Source: Croceicoccus estronivorus (GTDB taxonomy: Bacteria; Pseudomonadota; Alphaproteobacteria; Sphingomonadales; Sphingomonadaceae). Taken from it: DNA of 64,000 bases. Shown here one piece after another: positions 17,920 through 27,536 of the stretch (positions within the stretch are counted from its first letter, which is position 1; each line of letters starts with the position of its first letter). The DNA is taken from positions 310,001 to 374,000 of the forward strand of contig NZ_JRQQ01000002.1 of assembly GCF_001625325.1 (NCBI RefSeq), given 5' to 3'. Made by a program: the position numbers and the translations under genes. The notes beneath the pieces are model-generated. The model had not been told where the DNA came from and did not search any database. It worked only from the letters and a program-made list of their open reading frames with translations.

Positions 17920-18894
17920 TCAGACTGCAACTGGCGCCTTGATCGCGCCTTGCGGCTCGTACCCATCCACCTGAAAATCATCGATTCGATAATCGAAAAT
18001 CGAATCAGGTTTGCGCGTGATCCGCATTTTTCCATATCCTGACGGCGTGCGGGCGAGCTGTTCTTCAACCAATGCTTCGTGATTGAGATAGAGATGCGTA
18101 TCGCCCCCCATCCACACCAGCTCACCCGGCTCAAGATCACACTGCTGGGCAAGCATCCGCAAAAACAGCGCCCCTCCCCACAGGTTGAAGGGTAAACCAA
18201 GCGCCACATCGCAGCTCCGTTGATAGAGCAAGCCGTTCAACCGGTCCCCTGCAACGTGAAATTGATATGTCTTGTGACAAGGCGGGAGAGCCATGGCATC
18301 CAGTTCCGCCACATTCCAGCCTTCAACGATATGGCGGCGGCTACCAGGACTGTGGCGCAGACTTTCAACCACCTGAGCAACCTGATTCACGCCTTTGGCC
18401 CGTTGACGGTAGATCAATCCGAAATCGTCGGCACCATCCTGTTCATATACCGGCCAATCGACCCATTGTTTGCCATAGACCGGGCCCAGGTTACCCCAGC
18501 GTGCTGCAAACTCCGCATCTTCAACGATGCGCTTGGAAAACTCATCTCGGGACATGGGGTCGCCCGTTTCCTTGCGGAAATGTTCAAGCGGCCAATCCGT
18601 CCATATCTGCACGTTTTGCGCACATAACGACCGAATGTTGGTCTCCCCTGTCAAAAACCATAGAAATTCACGCGTCGCCGTTTTCCAATAGACGCGCTTG
18701 GTGGTCAGCAGGGGCATCTGCTCCTCAGACAGGTCAAACCGCATCGATGCGCCAAATACCGAGCGCGTACCTACGCCGGTGCGATCGATCCGTTCGCTTC
18801 CTTCATCCCAGATTCGACGCATGAGATCGAGATACTGCCATTCCCAATGCCGTTGAGTGAGATAAGAATCGGAGGACTGGTTCAAAGTAGCCAT
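17920..18894 (-). CDS. thyA: Thymidylate synthase
   Basis: Methylates dUMP to dTMP using 5,10-methylene-THF. From ATG 18894 the protein has 324 residues, with catalytic Cys206 in LPPCHKTYQF, plus RSCDVALGLPFNLW and HLYLNHEALVEEQL. The insert near residues 85-145 (ETNIRSLCAQNVQIWTDWP and on) marks the longer ThyA subtype. The ATG is almost abutted by AAGGG, unusually close. A TTG three codons on would have normal spacing, so the start is slightly uncertain. Any longer reading runs back through the tRNA-Pro gene and is false. Confidence 0.96.
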   Translation of the reverse strand: MATLNQSSDSYLTQRHWEWQYLDLMRRIWDEGSERIDRTGVGTRSVFGASMRFDLSEEQMPLLTTKRVYWKTATREFLWFLTGETNIRSLCAQNVQIWTDWPLEHFRKETGDPMSRDEFSKRIVEDAEFAARWGNLGPVYGKQWVDWPVYEQDGADDFGLIYRQRAKGVNQVAQVVESLRHSPGSRRHIVEGWNVAELDAMALPPCHKTYQFHVAGDRLNGLLYQRSCDVALGLPFNLWGGALFLRMLAQQCDLEPGELVWMGGDTHLYLNHEALVEEQLARTPSGYGKMRITRKPDSIFDYRIDDFQVDGYEPQGAIKAPVAV

Positions 18895-18922
18895 CCCTTG
18901 ACGATAACGCGCAATTGCCTGC

Positions 18923-18951
18923 TTGCCACCCCGCACTTGCACTACTATAGG
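18923..18951 (+). promoter_or_regulatory. Predicted promoter of tRNA-Pro
   Basis: TTGCCA (18923-18928), a 17-base spacer, TATAGG (18946-18951), 42 bases before the tRNA. Both hexamers are identical to those in front of tRNA-Asn at 28372-28400. Confidence 0.68.
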
Positions 18952-18993
18952 GCCGCCTCTGCCTCGCTCCACAGCTTCTGTGGCAGCGCCGGT

Positions 18994-19070
18994 CGGGGAG
19001 TAGCTCAGCCTGGTAGAGCACTGTCTTCGGGAGGCAGGGGCCGGAGGTTCGAATCCTCTCTCCCCGACCA
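18994..19070 (+). tRNA. tRNA-Pro(CGG)
   Basis: A 77-nucleotide cloverleaf. CGGGGAG pairs with CTCCCCG, then A and encoded CCA. The anticodon stem CTGTC/GGCAG encloses TTCGGGA, giving anticodon CGG. Confidence 0.98.
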
Positions 19071-19077
19071 ACATTTC

Positions 19078-19108
19078 ATGGATCGAGCGACGTGAATCGC
19101 TCGACCAT
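19078..19108. terminator. Hairpin between tRNA-Pro and the GFA gene
   Basis: TCGAGCGA (19083-19090) pairs perfectly with TCGCTCGA (19097-19104). The stem extends by ATGG/CCAT with one bulged A, around a six-base loop. It lies between convergent genes and lacks a good T-run, so it is a probable but not textbook terminator. Confidence 0.5.
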
Positions 19109-19119
19109 TAAAGCGCCAA

Positions 19120-19548
19120 TTAATTGATCTCACCATTTGCAGAGTTGCTTCGTTGCGGAGCATGTTCCGCATATTGCGGGGCATCACCCCCGATGTGATC
19201 CCACGGCGCTTTCGAATCGACGAATATGTGCGCCCCAATCACGACACCTGGATCTCCATCGACGGTCCCCAAGGTGACGCCATGAACTGTATCACCGGCA
19301 ACACCGCACAATGTGGTTCCGCACGTCTTGCAAAAACCCATGCCCCAGCCCGGCGCGGTCTCGTAGAAGCGGACATTCTCAGCCCCACTGGTCCATGAAT
19401 GAGAGCCCGGCACGACTTCCGAATACGCAGAACCCGCACCACTGAAGGCTTTGCGACAGCGTGAACAATGGCAGCAGCGCCCTTCGCCAAGCGGTGCGTC
19501 GATCCGATAACGAACCTGGCCGCAAAAGCAGCCACCGGTCAAACTCAC
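19120..19548 (-). CDS. GFA-family zinc protein (glutathione-dependent formaldehyde-activating fold)
   Basis: 142 residues from a GTG at 19548, preceded by AAGGGG; the longer frame begins with TTG. Zinc ligands are visible as CFCG (residues 7-10), CHCSRC (26-31) and CKTCGT (about 80). The family is named for S-(hydroxymethyl)glutathione synthase, but most members, including this one, have no proven activity. It lies between tRNA-Pro and recG with no functional context. Confidence 0.85.
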   Translation of the reverse strand: MSLTGGCFCGQVRYRIDAPLGEGRCCHCSRCRKAFSGAGSAYSEVVPGSHSWTSGAENVRFYETAPGWGMGFCKTCGTTLCGVAGDTVHGVTLGTVDGDPGVVIGAHIFVDSKAPWDHIGGDAPQYAEHAPQRSNSANGEIN

Positions 19549-19587
19549 GATACTTTCCCCTTTCTCCAAGCGTATCCTGCCGATCGG

Positions 19588-21645
19588 CTAACCACCTCTC
19601 AACATTTGCACTCCCCAGTCACGTTCAAAGAGATACAGGAGCAATCGCGCGGCCTGCCCGCGCGACAAATCGAGCCCGCCATCTCGCTCGATCAACAGCC
19701 GTGCATCGTCATGGGCAATCGGCAACAGTCGCTGGATCTGTTCCAAAGATGCGACTCGAAATGGCGTATCGCCAGACTGCCGTGTTCCCAACAATTCGCC
19801 CCCTCCCCGCAAGCGCAGATCTTCTTCCGCCAAACGGAACCCGTCCTGAGTCTCGCGCATCAAGGCAAGCCGTTGTCGGCCGGTTTCAGAAAGCTGTTCT
19901 CCGCGCAAAAGCAGACAGATCGATTTTTCGCTCCCGCGTCCCACTCGTCCTCGCAATTGATGAAGCTGGGCAAGACCAAATCTTTCAGCCTGCTCAATCA
20001 CCATCAGCGTCGCGTTCGGAACATCGACGCCTACTTCGATCACCGTAGTCGCAACCAGCAACTTTGCTTCACCGAGGACAAAACGCTCCATCGCAGCATC
20101 CTTTGCCTCCGGTTTCATCTGTCCATGAACCAGAACAACGGCTTCGCCGAAATGCTCCTTCAAAATCGCGTAGCGAGCCTCTGCAGCCGCAAGGTCTTCA
20201 TTCTCGTTTTCGCGCACCATGGGGCAAACCCAGTACGCCTGCTGTCCGGTTGCAAGATGACGTTCAATTCCCGCCACGACATCCGCCAGCCTTTCCTGGG
20301 CAATCACCCGTGTGTCGATCGGCTGACGCCCCGGGGGCATCTCGTCGAGACGCGACACGTCCATTTCCCCATATTGGGCAAGTGTCAGCGTGCGTGGGAT
20401 CGGGGTTGCTGTCATGGCAAGGCAATGAGGCGTGACCTTGCCTTTCTGCGCCAGCATCAGCCTTTGGCCGACGCCGAAGCGATGTTGCTCGTCGATCACC
20501 ACCAGGCCGAGATTGCGATACCCCACCGCATCCTGAAAGATTGCATGCGTTCCGACAACAATCTGGATGCTGCCATCCATCAGCCCCATGAGGATTGATT
20601 CGCGTGCCTTGCCCTTGTCCCGTCCGGTCAACAGCGCAATCGCCACTCCGGAAGATGCTGCCAATTTGCGCAAGGTTTCATAATGCTGGCGGGCAAGGAT
20701 TTCCGTAGGTGCAAGCATGGCAGCCTGTGCCCCAGCCTCCACAGCAATCAGCATCGCTTCGAGAGCGACAACAGTCTTGCCCGCCCCCACGTCTCCTTGC
20801 AGCAGGCGCAGCATGGGCGATTCCTGGGCCAGATCTCCTTCGATCTCGCCAATCGACCGCTTTTGTGCTCCGGTCAGCGGGAAAGGCAGGGAAATTCTGT
20901 CACGTAAATGACCATCGCCATTGAGCGGTTGTCCGCGACGAGCACGGTTCGCACTCTTCACCAGCATCAGCGCGAGCGAGTTCGCCAACAATTCGTCATA
21001 AGCCAGCCTGTCACGTGCCACCGGATGCGTATCACGATGCGCCAGTTCCAGTGCATCACGCCACGTCGGCCACTTCATTCGCTCAATCAACGCGGGCTCG
21101 ATCCATTCGGGAAGTTCCGGCGCGTGCCCCATGGCTTGCATGACAAGCGCCGCCATGCGGGGCTGGGTCAGGCCTTCGGCCAGGGGATAAACAGGCTCGT
21201 TGAGCCTACCCATCAAGGCAGTGCTTTCCGCCTCCACATGGTCTGGATGCACGATCTGCAACATGTCGCCATACTGATCGAGCTTACCTGCAATCCAGCG
21301 GGTTTCGCCCAAGGGCAGCAATTTCTTCGCCGTATAGGACGCGCGACCAAAATATATCAGCGTACATACGTCACCCTCGCTATCTTGCGTCAGGACACGA
21401 AAGGGCCCTCGGCCTGACGAAGCACGATGTTCGACGGGAGTGAGGGCGATTATGACCTGCTCGCCGATGTTCGCTTCGTCGAGGCGTGTTACAGTGCGGC
21501 GTTGTATGAAACGATCTGGCAGATGGTAAACAAAGTCCCTGACGCGCGTCAGGCCAAGTTTTTCCAAGGGCTTGCGCAACTTGGGCCCAACCCCGTCCAG
21601 GCTTTGCGCATCGACAAACAGAGGATTGAGACGTTCCGGACGCAT
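19588..21645 (-). CDS. recG: ATP-dependent DNA helicase RecG
   Basis: Remodels stalled replication forks and branch-migrates Holliday junctions. 685 residues: an N-terminal wedge/OB domain (about 1-230, with GVGPKLRKPLEKLG at the start) and two RecA-like motor domains. Walker A is LLQGDVGAGKTVVAL near residue 278; the DEQH box is VVIDEQHRFGVGQR near 380. Motif VI is LHQLRGRVGRGSEKS. It diverges from the host-attachment-like gene at 21765. Confidence 0.98.
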   Translation of the reverse strand: MRPERLNPLFVDAQSLDGVGPKLRKPLEKLGLTRVRDFVYHLPDRFIQRRTVTRLDEANIGEQVIIALTPVEHRASSGRGPFRVLTQDSEGDVCTLIYFGRASYTAKKLLPLGETRWIAGKLDQYGDMLQIVHPDHVEAESTALMGRLNEPVYPLAEGLTQPRMAALVMQAMGHAPELPEWIEPALIERMKWPTWRDALELAHRDTHPVARDRLAYDELLANSLALMLVKSANRARRGQPLNGDGHLRDRISLPFPLTGAQKRSIGEIEGDLAQESPMLRLLQGDVGAGKTVVALEAMLIAVEAGAQAAMLAPTEILARQHYETLRKLAASSGVAIALLTGRDKGKARESILMGLMDGSIQIVVGTHAIFQDAVGYRNLGLVVIDEQHRFGVGQRLMLAQKGKVTPHCLAMTATPIPRTLTLAQYGEMDVSRLDEMPPGRQPIDTRVIAQERLADVVAGIERHLATGQQAYWVCPMVRENENEDLAAAEARYAILKEHFGEAVVLVHGQMKPEAKDAAMERFVLGEAKLLVATTVIEVGVDVPNATLMVIEQAERFGLAQLHQLRGRVGRGSEKSICLLLRGEQLSETGRQRLALMRETQDGFRLAEEDLRLRGGGELLGTRQSGDTPFRVASLEQIQRLLPIAHDDARLLIERDGGLDLSRGQAARLLLYLFERDWGVQMLRGG

Positions 21646-21764
21646 GCGCCTTCATAGACAGGTTATCGGGAAAATCGCCATAATTGACAAAGCGCATTGA
21701 TACCGGTGATGACCTATGCCGAATTGTGCAGCATCAGTTGAAAACAAATGACAGGAGTACACGC

Positions 21765-22169
21765 ATGTTGCTGGCCCACGGTACCGTCATCGCACTGGTC
21801 GATGGCAAGCAATTCGAATTGTTCAGGAACACCGGCAACGAAGCAGAACCGGAACTGGCAGCCATCGACGCTCCCAAACTGGACGAGCATAACAAGGGCT
21901 CCGGAGGCCACCACCACTCCAGTTCAGGCAATCCCACCGGTCATCTGCTGGATGAGGATGCCCACGCCGCGGCAGTAGCGGATTGGCTCAATCAGCAAGT
22001 CTTGAGCCACAAGATCGAGCATCTGGTGGTGATCGCCGCCCCGCGCACCCTCGGTGAACTGCGGCGCCATTATCACAAGCAGCTCGAGAGCATGCTGCAA
22101 GGTGAACTGCCGAAAGACCTGATCGGCAAGCAGGGCCCCGAAATCATCGCTGCACTGCGCGGGAAATAG
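21765..22169 (+). CDS. Host-attachment family protein
   Basis: 134 residues from an ATG at 21765, with AGGAG eight bases upstream. MLLAHGTVIALVDGKQFELF, LVVIAAPRTLGELRRHYHKQ and a C-terminal LPKDLIGKQGPEIIAALR match the family called 'protein required for attachment to host cells' (Host_attach, PF10116). A His/Gly/Ser-rich linker (GGHHHSSSG) sits near residue 48. The family name comes from plant-associated bacteria; the molecular role is unclear and it looks cytoplasmic, with no signal peptide. Followed 50 bases later by sdhE. Confidence 0.83.
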   Translation: MLLAHGTVIALVDGKQFELFRNTGNEAEPELAAIDAPKLDEHNKGSGGHHHSSSGNPTGHLLDEDAHAAAVADWLNQQVLSHKIEHLVVIAAPRTLGELRRHYHKQLESMLQGELPKDLIGKQGPEIIAALRGK

Positions 22170-22219
22170 CATACCGGACGGGGTTGCCTGAAAGCGCGCC
22201 CTGCCTTACCGGCAACCCC

Positions 22220-22489
22220 ATGTCTGACACTCCTGCTCGCCTCGCTCGCTGCAAGTTTCGCGCATGGCATCGCGGCACGCGCGAGGCCGATTACATGATC
22301 GGTGGTTTCTTCGACCGCTATTATGATGGATGGGGCGAAGCTGAACTCGCATGGTTCGAAGCATTGCTCGAAGAAGACGATGTCGATGTCATGGCCTGGG
22401 CGCTACAGACGCAAACGGTGCCGGACGAATTCGCCGGATCGCAGATGCAACTGATGCAACGGCTCGACTACGTCGAAATTCCCGGCTGA
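22220..22489 (+). CDS. sdhE: FAD assembly factor SdhE
   Basis: Helps attach FAD covalently to the succinate dehydrogenase flavoprotein SdhA. 89 residues from ATG 22220, with the essential RGxxE motif as RGTRE at residues 18-22, followed by DYMIGGFFDRY and the helical LAWFEALLEEDD. The recG-sdhE-mfd neighbourhood is common in alphaproteobacteria. No clear Shine-Dalgarno precedes the ATG. Confidence 0.92.
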   Translation: MSDTPARLARCKFRAWHRGTREADYMIGGFFDRYYDGWGEAELAWFEALLEEDDVDVMAWALQTQTVPDEFAGSQMQLMQRLDYVEIPG

Positions 22490-22525
22490 CGGAGCCAGTC
22501 AGGCGATTTCGTCAGTGAGCGTCAC

Positions 22526-25500
22526 ATGTCAGACCTGTCCCGCATATTAAAAGCCAAGTCTCCGCTGACCCTGTCCGCGATTGCGCGAGGGAGTCAGCCA
22601 CTCGTCATGGCCGACCTGGCTCGCGCGGCTGGCGGCCCATCGCCTGACAATAATGGGCGAGCCGTTTTCATAGCCCCTGACGACGCGGCAATGCGGGCAG
22701 TCAGCGAAGCCGCAGCCTATTTCGCACCTGAACTCGAAGTGCTGGAATTTCCCGCGTGGGATTGCCTGCCTTATGACCGGGCAAGCCCTGCTCTTTCGGT
22801 CAGCGCGCGCCGCCTTGCGGCGCTCCATCGGCTTCAGATGGGGCACGAGGGATCGCAGTTGCTGGTAACCACGGTCAATGCCGTATTGCAACGCGTGCTT
22901 TCCCCTTTCCGTGTCCGGCAATCGGTTCGCGCTCTGGTGCCGGGGATCGAAATCGGGCGGGAAAGTCTGATCGCCTTGCTCCAGCGGCAGGGGTATTCTC
23001 GCACAGACACAGTGGCCGACGCAGGCGAATATGCGGTGCGCGGTTCCATCTTCGACATTTTTCCTTCCGGTCTGGATCAAGGGCTGCGGCTGGATTTCTT
23101 CGGAGATGAGCTGGAGACCTTGCGGCTGTTCGATCCCAATACCCAGCGCAGCACCGGCACAGTAAGAGAACACCTGCTTCTGCCAGCCAGTGAAGCCCTG
23201 CTGGACGAAGACAGCATCAAGCGCTTTCGCGGACGCTACCGGGAATTGTTCGGCGCTAACGCCACAGGAGACCCACTTTATCAGGCTATCAGCGAAGGCC
23301 GCCGCCTGGCCGGCATGGAACACTGGCTGCCGCTCTTCGAAGACCGACTGACGACGCTGTTCGATCACCTTTCACCGACCGACGTGATTGTGATCGACCA
23401 ATCAGCGATGGCTTCCGGCGAAGAGCGACTGGCCGATATTGCCGACTATCACGCGACGCGCGGCGCAACGGCAGGCCAAGCCGCAGGGAGCTATCGTCCT
23501 CTGGAAGTGAACGCGCTCTATCTCACCAATTCAGAATTCAATGGATCGATCAACGACTGGCCAGTGCACCGGGCCGATGCCTTTGTACAACCCGAAAGCG
23601 AGAAGGTTGTCGATTTCGGCTTTTCCTCGGCTCGGGATTTCAGCCCGGAACGTGCCCGTGGCGAGAATGTGTACCAAGCCGCCGCGAACTATTTTCGAGG
23701 CCTGGCCGCGCAAGGCAAAAAGCCGATACTCGCTGCCTATTCGACTGGAAGCCGCGCCCGCCTCACTTCGATTATCGGTGATGCCGGCGCCGAAATCGCA
23801 CTGGCTGACAGCTGGCAGCAAGCCCTGGGCCTTTCCGCCAAGGGCAAACCAGTTGCAGTCGTTCTTCCACTGGAAACAGGCTTTGCCAACGACGCTCTGG
23901 AACTGATTGCCGAACAGGATATTCTTGGCGATCGGCTCGTCCGCAGGAAAAAGAAGCGCAAGGACAGTGACGCTTTCCTGGCGGAGCTGTCGGCACTTCA
24001 TCCCGGTGATCTTGTCGTGCACATGGAACATGGTATCGGCCGCTATGCCGGACTGGAATCCATACCCGTAGGCAAGAGTCCTCACGACTGCGTGATGCTG
24101 GAATATGCGGGGGGCGACAAACTCTACATCCCCGTAGAAAACATCGATGTTCTCTCTCGCTATGGCAGCGGGAACGACGGTGTACAGCTCGACAAACTGG
24201 GCGGCGAGGCCTGGCAACGCCGCCGTGCCCGGCTTAAGGAACGGATCCGGGAAATCGCGCATGAACTCATGCGTACGGCCGCTGTTCGCGCTCTCAAGCA
24301 GGCACCGATATTCACTCCCGACGAAGCCGCATTCAATCAGTTCGTCGACCGCTTCCCTTGGTCGGAAACGGACGATCAGGAACGCGCCATTGAAGATGTA
24401 TTGGGCGACCTGTCCGAAGGAAAACCGATGGATCGCCTGGTCTGTGGGGATGTCGGCTTCGGCAAAACAGAAGTCGCACTGCGCGCGGCATTCGTAGCTG
24501 CAATGAGTGGGCAGCAGGTCGCTGTAATCGCACCGACCACCCTGCTGGCCCGCCAACACTTCACGAATTTCAGCGAACGCTTTGCCGGGTTCCCACTCAA
24601 GGTGGGACGACTGTCACGCCTGGTACCGCCCAAGGAAGCCGCCACGACACGTGCGGGACTGGCTGACGGGACCGTAGATGTGGTCATCGGAACGCACGCC
24701 CTTCTCTCCAAGTCGGTGCAATTCAAGCAACTCGGCCTGGTCATCGTGGATGAGGAACAACGCTTCGGCGTCAATCATAAGGAACGCCTCAAGTCACTGA
24801 GGGCTGACGTCCATGTTCTGACCCTGACCGCCACACCGATACCGCGTACCCTCCAGATGGCGATGTCGGGCCTGCGTGAACTGTCGACCATCCAGACACC
24901 GCCCGTCGATCGCCTGGCCGTGCGCACATACACGATGGAATGGGACGATATGGTGATGCGCGAGGCTTTGCTGCGCGAACACCACCGGGGTGGGCAAAGC
25001 TTCCTGATCGTTCCACGCATCGCGGACATTCCCGAAATTGAGGAATGGCTGCACAACACAGTACCTGAGGTTAAATTCGTCACCGCCCATGGCCAGATGA
25101 GCCCTGGCGAAGTCGAGGAACGGATGAGCGCTTTCTATGAGCGCAAGTATGACGTTCTGCTCTCAACCACCATCGTTGAGAGCGGGCTGGACATACCCAG
25201 CGCCAATACGATCATCATTCACCGCGCAGACCGCTTTGGGCTTGCCCAACTTTACCAGCTGCGAGGGCGGGTCGGTCGCTCCAAGCTGCGTGCCTATGCC
25301 TATCTCACCCACCCACGCGATCAGGCGCTCAACGAGGTCGCTGAAAAGCGACTGAAAGTACTGGGCGATCTCGATTCCCTTGGGGCCGGGTTCCAACTCG
25401 CGAGCCACGATCTCGACATTCGCGGGGCAGGCAACCTGCTTGGTGACGAACAATCCGGCCATATCCGGGAAGTGGGCTTTGAACTTTATCAGTCAATGCT

Positions 25501-26026
25501 GGAAGATGCGATTCTGGCAGCAAAGGCCGGAGATATGGGGCTGGAATCCGATACATCCGGCCTGTCCCCGCAGATTACCGTCGATGCGCCAATACAGATC
25601 CCCGAAGAATATGTCCCGGATCTCGCGGTTCGTATGGCCCTTTATCGCCGTTTGAACGATGCCAAGGACAAGGCCGACATCGAAGGCCTCGCTGCTGAAA
25701 TGATCGATCGGTTCGGCGCACTACCCGACCCCACTGCCAATCTCGTCAAGCTGATTGAAATCAAGCATCAGGCAATCGAGGCCAATATCGCCAAGATAGA
25801 TGTCGGCGCGCGTGGCACTCTTGTGAGCTTCCATAAGGACCAGTTCCCGGATCCTGCCGGCTTGATCGCTTATGTCGAGCGATTGCAGGGGACAGCTAAA
25901 CTGCGACCGGACATGAAACTGGCGATCAACCGAGCATGGGGCGATCCCAAGAGTAGGCTTCATGGCTTGTTCCAACTCACCAAGGGTTTGTCGGCCATCG
26001 CACGAAAAGCCCGCAAGGCGGCATAA
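22526..26026 (+). CDS. mfd: Transcription-repair coupling factor Mfd
   Basis: Removes RNA polymerase stalled at DNA damage and recruits UvrA. 1166 residues: an N-terminal UvrB-like region (about 1-350), a CarD-like RNA-polymerase-binding domain starting at HPGDLVVHMEHGIGRYAGLE (about 492), then RecG-like motors. Walker A is LVCGDVGFGKTEVAL (about 640), the DEEQ box VIVDEEQRFGV (about 742), and LYQLRGRVGRSK is motif VI. The C-terminal TRCF domain follows LPDPTANLVKLIEIKH. Begins 36 bases after sdhE. Confidence 0.98.
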   Translation: MSDLSRILKAKSPLTLSAIARGSQPLVMADLARAAGGPSPDNNGRAVFIAPDDAAMRAVSEAAAYFAPELEVLEFPAWDCLPYDRASPALSVSARRLAALHRLQMGHEGSQLLVTTVNAVLQRVLSPFRVRQSVRALVPGIEIGRESLIALLQRQGYSRTDTVADAGEYAVRGSIFDIFPSGLDQGLRLDFFGDELETLRLFDPNTQRSTGTVREHLLLPASEALLDEDSIKRFRGRYRELFGANATGDPLYQAISEGRRLAGMEHWLPLFEDRLTTLFDHLSPTDVIVIDQSAMASGEERLADIADYHATRGATAGQAAGSYRPLEVNALYLTNSEFNGSINDWPVHRADAFVQPESEKVVDFGFSSARDFSPERARGENVYQAAANYFRGLAAQGKKPILAAYSTGSRARLTSIIGDAGAEIALADSWQQALGLSAKGKPVAVVLPLETGFANDALELIAEQDILGDRLVRRKKKRKDSDAFLAELSALHPGDLVVHMEHGIGRYAGLESIPVGKSPHDCVMLEYAGGDKLYIPVENIDVLSRYGSGNDGVQLDKLGGEAWQRRRARLKERIREIAHELMRTAAVRALKQAPIFTPDEAAFNQFVDRFPWSETDDQERAIEDVLGDLSEGKPMDRLVCGDVGFGKTEVALRAAFVAAMSGQQVAVIAPTTLLARQHFTNFSERFAGFPLKVGRLSRLVPPKEAATTRAGLADGTVDVVIGTHALLSKSVQFKQLGLVIVDEEQRFGVNHKERLKSLRADVHVLTLTATPIPRTLQMAMSGLRELSTIQTPPVDRLAVRTYTMEWDDMVMREALLREHHRGGQSFLIVPRIADIPEIEEWLHNTVPEVKFVTAHGQMSPGEVEERMSAFYERKYDVLLSTTIVESGLDIPSANTIIIHRADRFGLAQLYQLRGRVGRSKLRAYAYLTHPRDQALNEVAEKRLKVLGDLDSLGAGFQLASHDLDIRGAGNLLGDEQSGHIREVGFELYQSMLEDAILAAKAGDMGLESDTSGLSPQITVDAPIQIPEEYVPDLAVRMALYRRLNDAKDKADIEGLAAEMIDRFGALPDPTANLVKLIEIKHQAIEANIAKIDVGARGTLVSFHKDQFPDPAGLIAYVERLQGTAKLRPDMKLAINRAWGDPKSRLHGLFQLTKGLSAIARKARKAA

Positions 26027-26081
26027 CGCCTGACAATTTGACGGAACGTACTGCGGGACAGATAATATTCCCGTTTGCCAT

Positions 26082-27407
26082 TCAATGCCCTGTAAACGTC
26101 AAAAATTCCTCGGCCTTCATCGGATGAGCGCGCAGGAAACCCTGATAATAGTCACACCCTTCCTGAGCGATCAGCGCCCTCTGATCCTCATTTTCGATAC
26201 CTTCGGCGATCACCTTGAGATCGAGGGCTTTGGCCATGGCAAGAATGCCCCGAAAGACGGCAAGATCCCGTGCGTCATCCAGCACATCGTCAACCATGAT
26301 CCGGTCGAGCTTGATGTAGTGCAGCGGCAATAGCTTGAGGTAGCGAAAGTTGCAGAACCCGGCACCGAAATCGTCGAGCGCGATCCGGATGCCGATATCG
26401 CGCAACTTGCGCAGCGAAACAGCCGACCGTTCAAGATCCGAGACCAGGGATTGCTCGGTGATCTCCAGAGTGAGGCGATCAGGCGCGAAACCGGCCTCGA
26501 CCACCACAGCCGCGATACTGTTGGCAAAGGATGCTGCCGCAAGGTCTGCTGGCGTTACATTGAGCGACAAGCGCAAGGAATCCGGCCAGTCAGAAGCCCC
26601 TGTCAGGGCCTTTGCCGCAATGTGGTGCGACAACTGGGCCACGTGATCCGCTCGCTCTGCAATGGTGAAAAGAATCCCTGCACCGACGCGCCCTATCTGG
26701 GGATGTTGCCAACGGGCCAATGCTTCGGCACCCACGAGCCGATCATCTTCCGTCGCGAATTGAGGCTGGTAAACAATCTCGATTTCATCCCGATCCAGCG
26801 CCCCGAGCAAGTCCGCTTCGAGTTGCTGCGCGCTACGCCCGGCCAACGCCATATCCCCATCGGCCCAGAGAACCCTGCCAGCGGAATTGCGCTGCGCGCG
26901 GACAAGCGTTTCCGCGAGGCGATCGATCAGTGTCTGGCTTCCCTCCCCCGGTATCCCGCGAATAAGCGCGACACGTGGCCACAAACGTACGGTACCGCGA
27001 CCACACAGATCCATGATCGGCTTCGCGATATTGTCCGCCAAAGCCTCTGCCAACCACTGCCAGCGCTCTCTGCTACAACTTTCGTTGACTGCAAGAAGGA
27101 AATTACCGCCGCCAAGCCGCGCGGCAATCCAGTCGCCATCGAACTCGTCCTCGGAAAACCGCGAAAGCCGTGACGCCACTTCGACCAGCGCCGCATCTCC
27201 CGCCTCCTCGCCATAGGCGAGATTAACTGTCTCGAAGCGCCGCAAACCAAGCATCAATGCATGAACAGGAGCGACCGTCCTTGTTTTCTCGGCCGCACTT
27301 GCCCAGGCAGCCAGACGGCTATGCACCGCCGCCGCACCGGCTAGGCCTGTAAGGGCATCACGATCATGCGGCAAAGGAGCCTCCGGTTCAGAAAACGAAG
27401 CAGACAT
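26082..27407 (-). CDS. Degenerate GGDEF - EAL cyclic-di-GMP protein, likely phosphodiesterase
   Basis: 441 residues from ATG 27407 (a longer frame exists). An N-terminal GGDEF-like domain (about 20-165) has ARLGGGNFLLAV where an active cyclase has GGDEF, so synthesis is unlikely. The EAL domain (about 190-435) keeps its catalytic set: AEALARW, LSLNVTP, LTLEITEQ, ALDDFGAG, IKLDR, IAEGIE and YYQGF. It therefore probably hydrolyses cyclic-di-GMP. There is no membrane segment or receiver domain, so the input signal is unknown. Convergent with mfd and divergent from NAD kinase. Confidence 0.9.
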   Translation of the reverse strand: MSASFSEPEAPLPHDRDALTGLAGAAAVHSRLAAWASAAEKTRTVAPVHALMLGLRRFETVNLAYGEEAGDAALVEVASRLSRFSEDEFDGDWIAARLGGGNFLLAVNESCSRERWQWLAEALADNIAKPIMDLCGRGTVRLWPRVALIRGIPGEGSQTLIDRLAETLVRAQRNSAGRVLWADGDMALAGRSAQQLEADLLGALDRDEIEIVYQPQFATEDDRLVGAEALARWQHPQIGRVGAGILFTIAERADHVAQLSHHIAAKALTGASDWPDSLRLSLNVTPADLAAASFANSIAAVVVEAGFAPDRLTLEITEQSLVSDLERSAVSLRKLRDIGIRIALDDFGAGFCNFRYLKLLPLHYIKLDRIMVDDVLDDARDLAVFRGILAMAKALDLKVIAEGIENEDQRALIAQEGCDYYQGFLRAHPMKAEEFLTFTGH

Positions 27408-27536
27408 GGCTCGGCCATAGCAGCTGCCGGTTAGGAATTCCTTCCTTTGGGTGATGGTCATGCGTTGCCAAACTTCCCGTCAGCCCATAGATTCGCGTCA
27501 GTTGCAGCCTGCCGGTCTGCATGGGAGGCAGGACAA

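Noticed and set aside
18895-19074. N-terminal extension of ThyA by 60 residues
   Set aside because: It would be translated from the antisense of tRNA-Pro.
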